This document shows positions 21,292 to 29,956 of a stretch of DNA of 35,537 nt, one piece after another. Within the stretch, counting starts at the first letter, position 1; each line of letters opens with the position of its first letter. The notes under the pieces are model-generated. The model saw nothing but the letters and a program-made list of their open reading frames with translations. It searched no databases and was not told where the DNA came from. The stretch is from contig JAFGTD010000300.1 of assembly GCA_016934295.1 (NCBI GenBank), forward strand, positions 1 through 35,537. Direction: 5' to 3'. Made by a program: the position numbers and the translations under genes. The stretch comes from Acidobacteriota bacterium. GTDB taxonomy: Bacteria; Acidobacteriota; UBA6911.

Positions 21292-23718
21292 ATGGCGGAC
21301 CAGACTCGACCATGGACATGGAAAATACCGGAATCCCACGAGAGGGTTAAAAAGGACATCGCACGCCAGGATGCGCATGTGAGAGTCTCCGGGAAGGCGG
21401 CCTTCACGAGAGATATTTCCCTGCCCGGAATGCTTTACGCCAAGATCCTCACTTCACCCTATGCCCATGCAAAAATCGTCCATATGGATACGAGCCGCGC
21501 GGAAGCGCTCCTGGGCGTGCGGGATATACTGAAATTCGACGATCCGGACATCGCCGAAGAGAACGGCAACGGAGCGGATACCGCCTATTATTACAATATT
21601 CTTGCACTTCCCGGAACCGGCGATTTCTTCCAGCACCCCATGGGTGTCGCCGTTGTGGCCGACAGCGAGGAGGTATGCGACCGGGCGCTGAGATTGATCG
21701 ATTTAGAATGGGAGGAACGCCCCTTCATCCTGGATATGGAAGATTCGGCAAAGACGGATGCCCCGAAGATCATGCCTGAAGTGGTACGCCAATCCCGGGG
21801 CGCCAGAGAGCCGAACGTCGTTACGATCGAGGAGCGGGAAATCGGCGATGTCGAGGCGGGATTCGCCGAAGCGGATACAATCATCGAATACAAAATTAAA
21901 AGGGCGATGAACTCCCCTGCCGGAGTCGAAGCCATGGTATGCGTGGCTCGATGGCAGGAGGATTTTCTCGATCTCTGGGTGCACGATCAGGGCAATCCGC
22001 AAGGCACTCTGAGCTCCAATCCTGTGTTGACGGGACAGTATGTGCCTTCCAGGGGAGGGCGTCCGTCGCTTGCATTCACCCACTGGTCCAAAATCAAAGT
22101 TCGATACCCCTATCAGGGCTCGTGGTTCGGGGGCATCTCCTGGCTGGCCTACACCGCTTTGTTTATTCGGATTGCCGCCATTCTGGCCAGAAGAGCGAAC
22201 GGAAGGCCGGTGAAGCTGCTGTATGACGAAAGCAGCTTCTATTGCGGCGGCGACGAAGCCGGTACGTATACCTGCAAAGTAGGCACCAAAAAGGACGGCA
22301 CAATAACCGCGTATCACTGGCATATGGTGGGAGTGCGGAATCCTGCCGTTGATAAAACCTACGAATGTACGGCAATCCCGAACATTCGCGGGACCCAAAC
22401 GTGGGCGCTTATCAACCGGGGCCACCAGGCGTGTTTCCGGCACGGCGCCGCCTCCTGCGTGCCCCACAACGTGATGTTCGATTCTGTTGCCGCGGCATGC
22501 AGTCTGGATCCGACCGAAGTCGCGCTGAAAAACGACGGCTGTCGCGGCCACGATTGGGATTGGGTTACGAACTATCAAAAAGAAAACGGTTTTCCCCAAC
22601 GGCAGAGCCTCAAGGAAGTCATTGAAAAAGGCAAGAAGGCCATCGACTGGGACCGGAAATGGCACGGTCCCGGGCAAAAGAGGCTGGCGAACGGGAAAAT
22701 GCACGGCCTTGGTTTCATGTCGGTAAACCAATGGCATTGGGGCGCCGGCGCGATGTCAATATTTCCCTCCCAGGCCTGTTTGTTCCTCAGGGACGGGAAA
22801 GTCACGATTGTTGGTGCACGCTGCGATATGGGAGTCGATGCCGAGAGCGCCTTTCGACAATGCGTCGCTTCCGAACTCGGCCTGAAATACGAGGATACGG
22901 TGTTACGGGAGCATAGTTCGGATAATGGTGCGTATTACCTCGCGCAGCCTTCCGGATCGAGCGGTACCGTCAATGCCACGCATCAGTTGATAGTCGCCGC
23001 GAGAGAATTAAAACAGCAGATCCTGCACGCCGCTGCTTCGCAACAGGGACAGGGATTTATGTTCGGCTCGAGTTCCCCCTTTGCAAACAGGAAATCGGAG
23101 GATCTCGATATACGGGACAGTTATATTTACGATAAAGCCAATCCCGATAAAAAAATGCCGTTACGCGACATCGGCGGCGGCTTCCTGGATGATAAATCTT
23201 TCATCTCCCACCCTAATACCCGCAATCAAGTAATAATGCCCATGTTCGGAAGGCAGGACAATCAACCGCTTGTTATGGCCAGGCAGGCCCACTTTATCGA
23301 AGCGGAAGTGGACACCGAAACCGGCCTGGTTGAAGTGACCAAAATTGTCTGTGTGAATGATGTCGGTCACGTTTTCAATCCCAGTGGGGCGATGGGACAA
23401 CAGTACGGCGGGGCCGTCATGGGGCTCGGCAGGAGCGCAACCGAAGAAAAAATCTATTGTCCTGCAACCGGAGTCGGGCTTAATTTCGATCACATCTACT
23501 ACCACCTGGGAACAATGAACGATTACCCGGTGGTCGACTGTATTCTTCACGAAAGCCATTTGGGTTATGCCCCATACGGCGCTTATGGAATCGGCGAGAA
23601 TATCGGCGCCGGCCTTTCCGGGATTACTTCGTCGGCTGTCTACAACGCGATCGGCAAATGGATCCTCGATTTTCCCATTACTCCGGATAAAGTCCTGAGA
23701 GCCTTAGGGAAGGCGTAG
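21292..23718 (+). CDS. Molybdopterin-dependent hydroxylase large subunit (xanthine dehydrogenase family)
   Basis: An 808-residue protein starting at ATG 21292, with GAGGA upstream. The N-terminal aldehyde oxidase a/b hammerhead region (VSGKAAFTRDISLPGMLYAKILTSPYAHAKI) is followed by the Mo-cofactor-binding part, with QGSWFGGISWL in the place of the usual GGGFGG motif and LAQPSGSSGTVNA further on. The catalytic glutamate is kept in YGIGENIGAG (Glu769). The family hydroxylates heterocycles or aldehydes using water-derived oxygen and normally works with a [2Fe-2S] subunit and an FAD subunit. Neither is encoded in the window, and there is no signal peptide. The enzyme might use distant subunits or the nearby iron-sulfur/flavoprotein pair; that is speculation. 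The substrate is unknown. Confidence 0.9.
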   Translation: MADQTRPWTWKIPESHERVKKDIARQDAHVRVSGKAAFTRDISLPGMLYAKILTSPYAHAKIVHMDTSRAEALLGVRDILKFDDPDIAEENGNGADTAYYYNILALPGTGDFFQHPMGVAVVADSEEVCDRALRLIDLEWEERPFILDMEDSAKTDAPKIMPEVVRQSRGAREPNVVTIEEREIGDVEAGFAEADTIIEYKIKRAMNSPAGVEAMVCVARWQEDFLDLWVHDQGNPQGTLSSNPVLTGQYVPSRGGRPSLAFTHWSKIKVRYPYQGSWFGGISWLAYTALFIRIAAILARRANGRPVKLLYDESSFYCGGDEAGTYTCKVGTKKDGTITAYHWHMVGVRNPAVDKTYECTAIPNIRGTQTWALINRGHQACFRHGAASCVPHNVMFDSVAAACSLDPTEVALKNDGCRGHDWDWVTNYQKENGFPQRQSLKEVIEKGKKAIDWDRKWHGPGQKRLANGKMHGLGFMSVNQWHWGAGAMSIFPSQACLFLRDGKVTIVGARCDMGVDAESAFRQCVASELGLKYEDTVLREHSSDNGAYYLAQPSGSSGTVNATHQLIVAARELKQQILHAAASQQGQGFMFGSSSPFANRKSEDLDIRDSYIYDKANPDKKMPLRDIGGGFLDDKSFISHPNTRNQVIMPMFGRQDNQPLVMARQAHFIEAEVDTETGLVEVTKIVCVNDVGHVFNPSGAMGQQYGGAVMGLGRSATEEKIYCPATGVGLNFDHIYYHLGTMNDYPVVDCILHESHLGYAPYGAYGIGENIGAGLSGITSSAVYNAIGKWILDFPITPDKVLRALGKA

Positions 23719-23761
23719 AGGTCTTCTCCCCTAAATAAATTTATTTGCATAAAATTTAATA

Positions 23762-23787
23762 TATCGTTATATTATAATATTATGATC
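23762..23787. promoter_or_regulatory. Candidate ArsR-family operator overlapping the promoter
   Basis: A 26-bp imperfect dyad (10 of 13 positions symmetric) is centred on ATATTATAATAT, with ATC and GAT near the outer ends. It resembles the AT-rich 12-2-12 operators of ArsR/SmtB regulators. TTGCAT (23745-23750) and TATATT (23768-23773), 17 bases apart, could be the promoter, so a bound repressor would block it. The regulator gene starts 21 bases downstream, which suggests autoregulation. Confidence 0.55.
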
Positions 23788-23808
23788 TATTAATATAGTG
23801 GAGATAAA

Positions 23809-24132
23809 ATGAATTACGAAACAGCTCAGCGCATCGCGGAAGTCTTAAAGGCGGTGGCCCATCCCATTCGTTTGCAGATTCTGGAACTCCTGGAGCACGG
23901 GGAGCATTGTGTCGGAGATATAGTCGAAAAACTGGATGTGCCCCAATCGGTTGCCAGCCAACAGTTGGGCCTGATGAAAGACAAGCAGGTTCTGCAGTGT
24001 CGCAGGGACGGCACCCGGGCTTTTTACAGTGTTAAAAATCCAAATGTTGTTCCACTGCTTCACTGCGTATATCACAATTGCGAACGGAATCATGATTCGA
24101 ATCGGACGATCGGGGAAAGGAAGAAAGGATGA
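23809..24132 (+). CDS. ArsR-family transcriptional regulator
   Basis: A 107-residue winged-helix protein: AVAHPIRLQILELLEHG, then helix-turn-helix VEKLDVPQSVASQQLGLMKDKQVLQCRRDGTRAFYSV. ArsR proteins are dimeric repressors released by metals, metalloids or reactive sulfur. The alpha-3 metal site ELCVCDL is here EHCVGDI, keeping one Cys (C34) next to His33, and the C-terminus adds a Cys/His cluster (HCVYHNCERNH: C86, C91, H85, H89). This could form a metal site or a persulfide-sensing Cys pair. The start has GGAG upstream. It overlaps the DUF302 gene by four bases and an AT-rich dyad lies in its promoter, so both genes are probably controlled together. Confidence 0.9.
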   Translation: MNYETAQRIAEVLKAVAHPIRLQILELLEHGEHCVGDIVEKLDVPQSVASQQLGLMKDKQVLQCRRDGTRAFYSVKNPNVVPLLHCVYHNCERNHDSNRTIGERKKG

Positions 24133-24617
24133 AAGTCAGGTCAAATATCTTAATAGCGGCGGGAATCGGGGTGTTGATCGGAGTATTGGCAACGGTGCTC
24201 GTACTCTTCGTTGCGATGCCCTCCATGATGATAAAAACGTATGAAACCAGCTACAGCTATGATGAAACAATCGAACGGCTTCAGGAACGGATCGACAACG
24301 CCGGGTGGGTGGTTTCGGGCATATCCAGGTTAAACGATTCCTTGTCCAAGCACGGCGTCGATTTAAAGCCGCGTGTGACGCTGTTAAGCCTGTGTCATCC
24401 GGAATATGCCAAAAGCGTACTCGCCACGGACCGCTATATATCGGTCATGATGCCCTGCAAGTTCAGCATCTGGGAAGGGGATGACGGAAAAGCATACCTG
24501 ACAAAAATGAATATGGGCCTGATGGGAAAACTGTTCGGCGGCAACATAGCCGAGGTCATGGGCGGTCGGGTTGCCGTGGATGAGGAACAGATACTGGAAG
24601 GTCTTCTGAAGAAATAG
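24129..24617 (+). CDS. Membrane-anchored DUF302 protein
   Basis: A 162-residue protein with one N-terminal membrane segment (IGVLIGVLATVLVLFVAM) and a DUF302 domain in the remainder. That part contains SYDETIERLQERIDNAGWVV, LSLCHPEYAKSVLATDRYISVMMPCKFSIWE and the C-terminal GGNIAEVMGG. DUF302 domains have unknown chemistry and often neighbour sulfur or metal genes. Cys residues in LSLCHP and MMPCK are placed where a redox or metal role is possible. The anchor suggests the domain faces the periplasm. Translation is coupled to the ArsR gene through an ATGA overlap, with AAGG upstream. A strong terminator follows. Confidence 0.85.
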   Translation: MKVRSNILIAAGIGVLIGVLATVLVLFVAMPSMMIKTYETSYSYDETIERLQERIDNAGWVVSGISRLNDSLSKHGVDLKPRVTLLSLCHPEYAKSVLATDRYISVMMPCKFSIWEGDDGKAYLTKMNMGLMGKLFGGNIAEVMGGRVAVDEEQILEGLLKK

Positions 24618-24664
24618 CGCCCTGCATAAAACTCCGGTTTTAAAATGCGGCGCTGTCAAAGACA

Positions 24665-24696
24665 AATAAGATCCGGATGGATTTCCGGATCTTATT
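24665..24696. terminator. Bidirectional terminator between DUF302 and cupin genes
   Basis: AATAAGATCCGGA and TCCGGATCTTATT are perfect 13-bp arms around a six-base loop. The stem is bordered by A and T residues on both sides, so it can end transcripts arriving from either of the two convergent genes. Confidence 0.75.
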
Positions 24697-24722
24697 GTCC
24701 GCATTTTCTGAATATAGCGTTT

Positions 24723-25415
24723 TTATTTCTTCTTGGGTGCACCAAAGGTCTTTAAGTTAGCGGGCCCTCCCCAATCAAATGTAGTCAAATCAAAGCCCGG
24801 GACGCGCGGTTCGCGATCCAGAGAAGGCCCCAGGTACAGCGCATGGAAGAGAACCGGCTTTCTGATTGCCCTGAAATTCAACGGGGCATGCTGGACGCCT
24901 TTAGGAATGAAGACGACGGTTGTCGAAGTGATGGTATGCTTCTCCATTTCCTCCCCCATCCAGAGATCTATCTCCGCATCGAAGCTGCTGCAGAGGTCCG
25001 GCAGTTCCGCGCCGAGGAAAATAAGGAATTCGTCATATTTGTGGATGTGGGGAGTTTCCCAGCAAACCGGCGCGGTGAACACCTGCCATCCTATCGTGGC
25101 GGTTGCGCCGGGCAGTGCCGAAGCGCCTCGAAAGTAAGTCTGGGGACTGGCTATTTCCGGAAATGGAGGGATACTGTTCAGACCGACGAAATCCATTTCT
25201 TTCGGCGGTTCGCCTTTGTCGCTCAGGAAGAATTTTCCGTATCTTGTTCCGTCGGTTGATTGGGTGTCCGCCGGAGCGGCCATCAACTCACTTTGATTGG
25301 GCGCTAATGCTTCCTGCAACGCGCTTGCGATAGCTATGCTGCCGGCGCCTGCCGCGATATTCTTAACAAATCCTCTGCGTGTCGTTCCTTTTTTCCCGTT
25401 GTTGTCAAGACCCAT
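24723..25415 (-). CDS. Tat-exported cupin-domain protein
   Basis: A 230-residue protein with a twin-arginine signal ([22 protein letters not shown], Arg13-Arg14). The cupin motif 1 is [14 protein letters not shown], giving metal ligands H123, H125 and E129; motif 2 is [10 protein letters not shown], giving H176. All four ligands of a mononuclear metal site are therefore present, as in cupin dioxygenases, isomerases and decarboxylases. Use of the Tat pathway implies the metal may be loaded before export. ATG 25415 has AAGGAGA seven bases upstream, so the longer ORF start at 25439 is rejected. The gene is convergent with the ArsR-DUF302 operon and shares the terminator with it. Substrate unknown. 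Confidence 0.88.
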   Translation of the reverse strand: MGLDNNGKKGTTRRGFVKNIAAGAGSIAIASALQEALAPNQSELMAAPADTQSTDGTRYGKFFLSDKGEPPKEMDFVGLNSIPPFPEIASPQTYFRGASALPGATATIGWQVFTAPVCWETPHIHKYDEFLIFLGAELPDLCSSFDAEIDLWMGEEMEKHTITSTTVVFIPKGVQHAPLNFRAIRKPVLFHALYLGPSLDREPRVPGFDLTTFDWGGPANLKTFGAPKKK

Positions 25416-25680
25416 GGCCGTCTCTCCTTTTATATGCATTCTCTTCGCTGAAACCGATTGAGTTATTGTGCCATCTTAACACAATGCGGCCGAAGCGATG
25501 GAGTTGCAATTTTTATCGAAGCGGATCCGATGGCCGCGAATGTGTCCGCTTATTGAAAACGCGCACCAGCCTTTATGGGAAATACCTGTTATCGAAGACC
25601 TGAAATAATGGTTGTGAAAAGTGAATGGAAGCAATAACTCCATAAAGCATTTGGTTAAGGAACGTATTGAGAAATGCGGG

Positions 25681-28600
25681 CTAACGGGATTTTGATTTTT
25701 TCGATGTGAAAAAATCGTACAGTATGGGCAGCACCAGAAGCGTAAGGACGCCGGAACTGAGGATGCCGCCGAGCATGGTTATGCCGGCGCCGTTTCTCAT
25801 CTCTGCTCCGATCCCCCGGCCAAAGGCGAGAGGGAGCATTCCAAGAACCGCGGCGATCGTGATCATGACAACAGGGCGGAAACGTTCGCAGGCCGCTTCA
25901 ATCATCGCTTTGTGGCGCGGGACTCCTTCGCGGACGTGCACATTGAATTGATCCACGATCAGGATCGCATTATTGACCACGATGCCGATCATCATGACGA
26001 TCGACATGATTTCAAAAATGCCGAGGCTGTTGCCTGTCCAGAATAATCCCAAGAAGGTTCCGATCAGGGCCAGGGGTAAAGTAACGAGAATAAGGGCAGG
26101 CTGTTTGAAAGATTCCAGGATGGCCGCCAGCATAAGAACCACAAGCACAATAGAGATAATGCCTGCCTCCGCAAGGCCCTCCAATCCTTCGGCCATGACT
26201 TCGTAGCGTCCTCCGAACTGGTAATCGTACTGCGGGGGGAAATCGCCTTCGGCATCTATGGTTTCGCTGATCCGATCGACCGCGGTGCCGAGGGGCAATC
26301 CGGGACCCAGGTTTGCGTATAATTTCGAGACGCGCCGCTTGTCCTTGCGGGTCAGGAGCACGGGCGAGCGTCCCTCTTCGACAGATGCCAGGGTATTCAA
26401 AAGAACGGGCCGTCCGGGTTCTCCGGGGAGAAGAAAAGCATCAACCTGGTCCTTGCCGGTTTCTTCCTGCAATTTGACGACGATGTCGTAATTGCGCGCA
26501 TCTTTCTTGAAGGTGCCCGCGGTTACTCCCTCGAGATTGGCCCTCAAGTTCATGCCGACTTCTATTGCCGGAATTTTTCTGTCGGACAGGACCTCGCGTC
26601 GCGGCAGAATCCGAAGTTCCGGTTTTCCGGTTCGCACGGTAGTGTCGATATCCCGGACGCCTTCGAAGGGCGCGACCAGGTCGCCTACCTTCAGTGCAAG
26701 ACCGTCGAGCGTGTCATATTCCTCGCCGATGATTTCCAGTTCCACGTCGCTGCTCTGCCCGCCGATTATAGGGGGGATGTTTACCGTCGTTATGGCCCCG
26801 GGATAATCCGCGAAGCGCGATCGGACTTCGCTTATGATCGACTCCATTGTAAGATTGCGTTCATCCCTTTCGGAAAATTTCAGCAGCAGCTGGGCGAGGT
26901 GGACTCCCTCGGAAGTCTGTCCGACCGTACCTTCCACCTTGCCGATGGTGGTCAACGTGTGCTTCAGTTCCGGCACATCGCGCAACCTGCTTTCGGCTTC
27001 TTTGACGCGCTGCGTAGTCTTGGCCAGGTCATATTCGGTCGGAAACTCCAGCTTCACGAAGAGTTTTCCCTGGTCCGAATCGGTAACCATGCTTGTTCCC
27101 AGTCTGCCGGCCACGGAAAGGGAAAGCAGAAAAAGGCCGGCAACGATTAATAGAACGACAACGGCTGCCAGTCGATGCCGTTCGTTGAACTCGAGCAGCG
27201 CCCTGTACCATCGGATCAAGCCGTTGAAACCCAGGTTCCAGCCTCTTTCCATGCGAAGCAGCAGCGACCGGCTGTTTTTTTTCGGCGGCACCAGCAGGAT
27301 GGAGCAGAGAAGGGGCGTCAGGGTAAAGGAGACGAACAGCGACACCGCCGTCATGATCAGCATGGTTATAGCCAGCGCTTTGATAAAAAGCCCGATCATC
27401 GAATGCATCATGACAAGGGGAAACAGTACGACCACATTGGTGCCGACACTTGCCAGCACGGCAACCGTTGCTTCCGATGTTCCCAGGCGCGCCGCATCCC
27501 GGGCATTGCCCGTCCGGGAGAAGCGCTTTATGATCGCTTCGAGGACCACAATGGAGTTCGTGACCAGAATGCCGACGGACAGGCCGATGGCAATCATCGA
27601 AGAGACATTCAGCGTCAGGTTCGACAAATCCATGAAGAACAGGCCGATGATGATTGTCAACGGCATTGTAATGCCCACTACGAGCAAAGATCGTATATTG
27701 TACAGGAAAAGAAAAAGCACCAATGAGGTCAGGAGAATCCCCTGGATGACATTGATCCAGGCGCTGTTGTTCAATGCTTCGATAAAACCGCCGTCGTCCG
27801 CCACCCATACCAGCTCCAGGCCTCCGGGAAGGAATCTCTCCAGGTCCGTCATTGCCGCTCTTACGGCATGGACGACCTGAACGGCGTTCGCGTCGGATTT
27901 TTTAACAACCCTTATGGCTACACAAGGCCGGCCGGCAATGGAAGCCTGCTGCCGCATCTCTTCGGTGGCCATAACGACGGTGCCGATATCCTTGATCCGG
28001 GAGCGTTGCCCGTCGATATTGGCTATTTCAAGCTCCCCGATGTCTTCAATGTCTTCATAGTCGGCATCGAATTTAACGGAGTACTCCGTGCCGCCGTCCC
28101 GCAGATTCCCGGATGGAATTGTTCGTATGCCCTGTTGAATCGTTCGTACCACATCCATGCTGGACAGCCCGCGCGCCGCCAGTTTCTGACGGTCCAGCCT
28201 TATATGAACTTCTCTTTGGGCGCCGCCGACCAGTTGAACGTCCGCAACGCCCTGGATGGTCGTGATTCGATCCCGGAGGGTGTTGTCGGCGTAGTCATAG
28301 ATTTCGTCGATCGGAAGATCCCCGGCGAGGGCCAGGTTCACGATAGGCACCGCGTTGATGTCGAATTTCTGGATTATGGGATCTTCAACATCCTCCGGAA
28401 AATCCGCCTGGATCAGGTCGAGTTTTTCCCGGACATCGGTGGCGGCAATGTCGACGTCGACATCCAGGTAGAATTCCAGAAGGGTCTGGCACACATTCTC
28501 CATGGACGAGGATGTGACATGCTTCAGCCCGTCGACGGTAACCACGGCATCTTCGATGCGTTTGGCAATGTCGGTTTCGATCTCTTCGGGCGTCGCTCCG

Positions 28601-28755
28601 GGATACGCGGTGATTACGGTAATGTACGGCACATCGATTTTGGGCATTAGCTCCAGCCCGAGCTTTCGTGCGGAATTCAGCCCCAGGAGGGTGAGCATTA
28701 TGATGCAGGCACTCATTGCAATGGGTCTTTTTACCGAAGCTTCGGAAAGAAACAT
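25681..28755 (-). CDS. RND-family efflux pump permease (HAE1-like)
   Basis: A 1024-residue inner-membrane protein with the RND layout: two halves, each with a first membrane helix, a large periplasmic domain and a bundle of further helices. FLSEASVKRPIAMSACIIMLTLLG opens the protein, GATPEEIETDIAKRIEDAV starts the porter domain, and GIVVNNAILIVD lies in TM10. It should export small hydrophobic compounds with the adaptor and outer-membrane channel encoded upstream, driven by an ion gradient. In TM4 the usual VD(D/N) of the proton relay reads LVTNSIVVLE, so the key Asp407-equivalent is Thr. The start codon shares one base with the stop codon of the adaptor gene (TAATG). The substrate cannot be told from the sequence. 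Confidence 0.95.
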   Translation of the reverse strand: MFLSEASVKRPIAMSACIIMLTLLGLNSARKLGLELMPKIDVPYITVITAYPGATPEEIETDIAKRIEDAVVTVDGLKHVTSSSMENVCQTLLEFYLDVDVDIAATDVREKLDLIQADFPEDVEDPIIQKFDINAVPIVNLALAGDLPIDEIYDYADNTLRDRITTIQGVADVQLVGGAQREVHIRLDRQKLAARGLSSMDVVRTIQQGIRTIPSGNLRDGGTEYSVKFDADYEDIEDIGELEIANIDGQRSRIKDIGTVVMATEEMRQQASIAGRPCVAIRVVKKSDANAVQVVHAVRAAMTDLERFLPGGLELVWVADDGGFIEALNNSAWINVIQGILLTSLVLFLFLYNIRSLLVVGITMPLTIIIGLFFMDLSNLTLNVSSMIAIGLSVGILVTNSIVVLEAIIKRFSRTGNARDAARLGTSEATVAVLASVGTNVVVLFPLVMMHSMIGLFIKALAITMLIMTAVSLFVSFTLTPLLCSILLVPPKKNSRSLLLRMERGWNLGFNGLIRWYRALLEFNERHRLAAVVVLLIVAGLFLLSLSVAGRLGTSMVTDSDQGKLFVKLEFPTEYDLAKTTQRVKEAESRLRDVPELKHTLTTIGKVEGTVGQTSEGVHLAQLLLKFSERDERNLTMESIISEVRSRFADYPGAITTVNIPPIIGGQSSDVELEIIGEEYDTLDGLALKVGDLVAPFEGVRDIDTTVRTGKPELRILPRREVLSDRKIPAIEVGMNLRANLEGVTAGTFKKDARNYDIVVKLQEETGKDQVDAFLLPGEPGRPVLLNTLASVEEGRSPVLLTRKDKRRVSKLYANLGPGLPLGTAVDRISETIDAEGDFPPQYDYQFGGRYEVMAEGLEGLAEAGIISIVLVVLMLAAILESFKQPALILVTLPLALIGTFLGLFWTGNSLGIFEIMSIVMMIGIVVNNAILIVDQFNVHVREGVPRHKAMIEAACERFRPVVMITIAAVLGMLPLAFGRGIGAEMRNGAGITMLGGILSSGVLTLLVLPILYDFFTSKKSKSR

Positions 28756-29954
28756 TATCGATCCTTCCTGATGACCGCAATCCTGTCACCGTCCTGCAGT
28801 AAGTCCTTACCTGCCGTTACTACCCGGGAATCGATCCTGAGATCGCCCTCGAGTATTTCAATCCATCCGTTTGTTTCCAGGCCGGTCCGAACCGGAATCA
28901 TGCGTACCGTATCGCCGTCGCTGATAAAAATCTTGAGCCCGTCCGCCCGGACTACAATGGATTCTCTGGGCACACCCAGACCTTCCCGGCTCTCGAGTGT
29001 CACCTCCAACCTGGCGATCCTTCCCGGCACAATCCCCTCCGGAGGCCGCCTTATGTCGCACCGTATTTCAAAGGTTCTCAGATCCGAGCTGACTGTCGAG
29101 CTTTTATAGGAAATCGGTTGATTGCGCAGCTGCTTATCTCCAACGTCTATATGGACCTTTGTCTTGCCGGGTAGAACCCGGGCGTAGGCTTCCTCCGGCA
29201 GGTAAGCCGATATCTCCACGATCGACAAATCCACTATGCGCAGGACCGGAGTCCCCGCTGCCGCCATCTCGCCGGGTTCCATCATCCTTTCCGTTACCGC
29301 GCCGCTGATCGGCGCCTGAACCAGGGAATCCCTCAAGTCCTTCTCCGCAATTGCCAGATTCGCTCTTGCCTGTTCCTGTCTCTTCTGGGCGAGTTCGACG
29401 CTGATCTCCGCGTGCTTTTGGGCGGCCGATACCTGCAGGAATTGCGATTCTATTATTTCAAAAGCGTTTTTGGTTACGGCCTTGTCCTGTTCATAGAGTC
29501 GTTTATACCGTTCGTAGTCGAGTTTGACCTTATTGTAGTCGGCCTGGACCTGTTCCAGATTGGCCTGCCGTTCCAGGACCGTATATTCAGCGACTGCAAG
29601 ATCCTTTCTGGATGCTTCCACCGCTTTTCCGAGCTTCAGAGAGTCCGTCTGAAAAAGGTCCGTGTCTCCGGCGATTACGGTATCTCCTTCATCAACAAAT
29701 ATGCGATCCAGCGTGCCGGGGATGCGGGCTGAAACGTAGGCGCTGTTCTTCGCCTGTACGTTTCCCGAAGGGGAAAGGACGGACGCGAAAGTCATACGAC
29801 GGGCGGACTCCAGATAAACGGGCTTGCTTTCGGAAGATTCGCTTGTCGCCTCCGGCCCGGGTTCGTTCCCTTTATCGTTGCGGCATCCCGCAATGCAGGC
29901 GCATAAAATCAAAATAACTGTAATGTGTGCGCAATAGATTCCCTGCTTGAACAT
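28755..29954 (-). CDS. RND efflux membrane fusion (periplasmic adaptor) lipoprotein
   Basis: A 399-residue adaptor with a lipobox IAGC (Cys24). The lipoyl halves (AYVSARIPGTLDRIFVDEGDTV and LRDSLVQAPISGAVTERMMEPGEM) flank a long alpha-helical hairpin rich in Glu, Gln and Lys (about residues 110-200). A beta-barrel domain follows. It bridges the RND pump to the TolC-like channel. The gene lies two bases after the outer-membrane channel gene and ends on the first base of the pump gene, so the three are one transcript. Confidence 0.93.
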   Translation of the reverse strand: MFKQGIYCAHITVILILCACIAGCRNDKGNEPGPEATSESSESKPVYLESARRMTFASVLSPSGNVQAKNSAYVSARIPGTLDRIFVDEGDTVIAGDTDLFQTDSLKLGKAVEASRKDLAVAEYTVLERQANLEQVQADYNKVKLDYERYKRLYEQDKAVTKNAFEIIESQFLQVSAAQKHAEISVELAQKRQEQARANLAIAEKDLRDSLVQAPISGAVTERMMEPGEMAAAGTPVLRIVDLSIVEISAYLPEEAYARVLPGKTKVHIDVGDKQLRNQPISYKSSTVSSDLRTFEIRCDIRRPPEGIVPGRIARLEVTLESREGLGVPRESIVVRADGLKIFISDGDTVRMIPVRTGLETNGWIEILEGDLRIDSRVVTAGKDLLQDGDRIAVIRKDR

Positions 29955-29956
29955 AA

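Noticed and set aside
21703-22737. 344-residue minus-strand ORF
   Set aside because: It lies wholly inside the molybdoenzyme gene in the opposite strand and has no motif.
26834-27880. 348-residue plus-strand ORF (and 27029-27808 minus)
   Set aside because: Both are shadows of the RND permease gene; their sequences are Ser/Arg-rich without domains.
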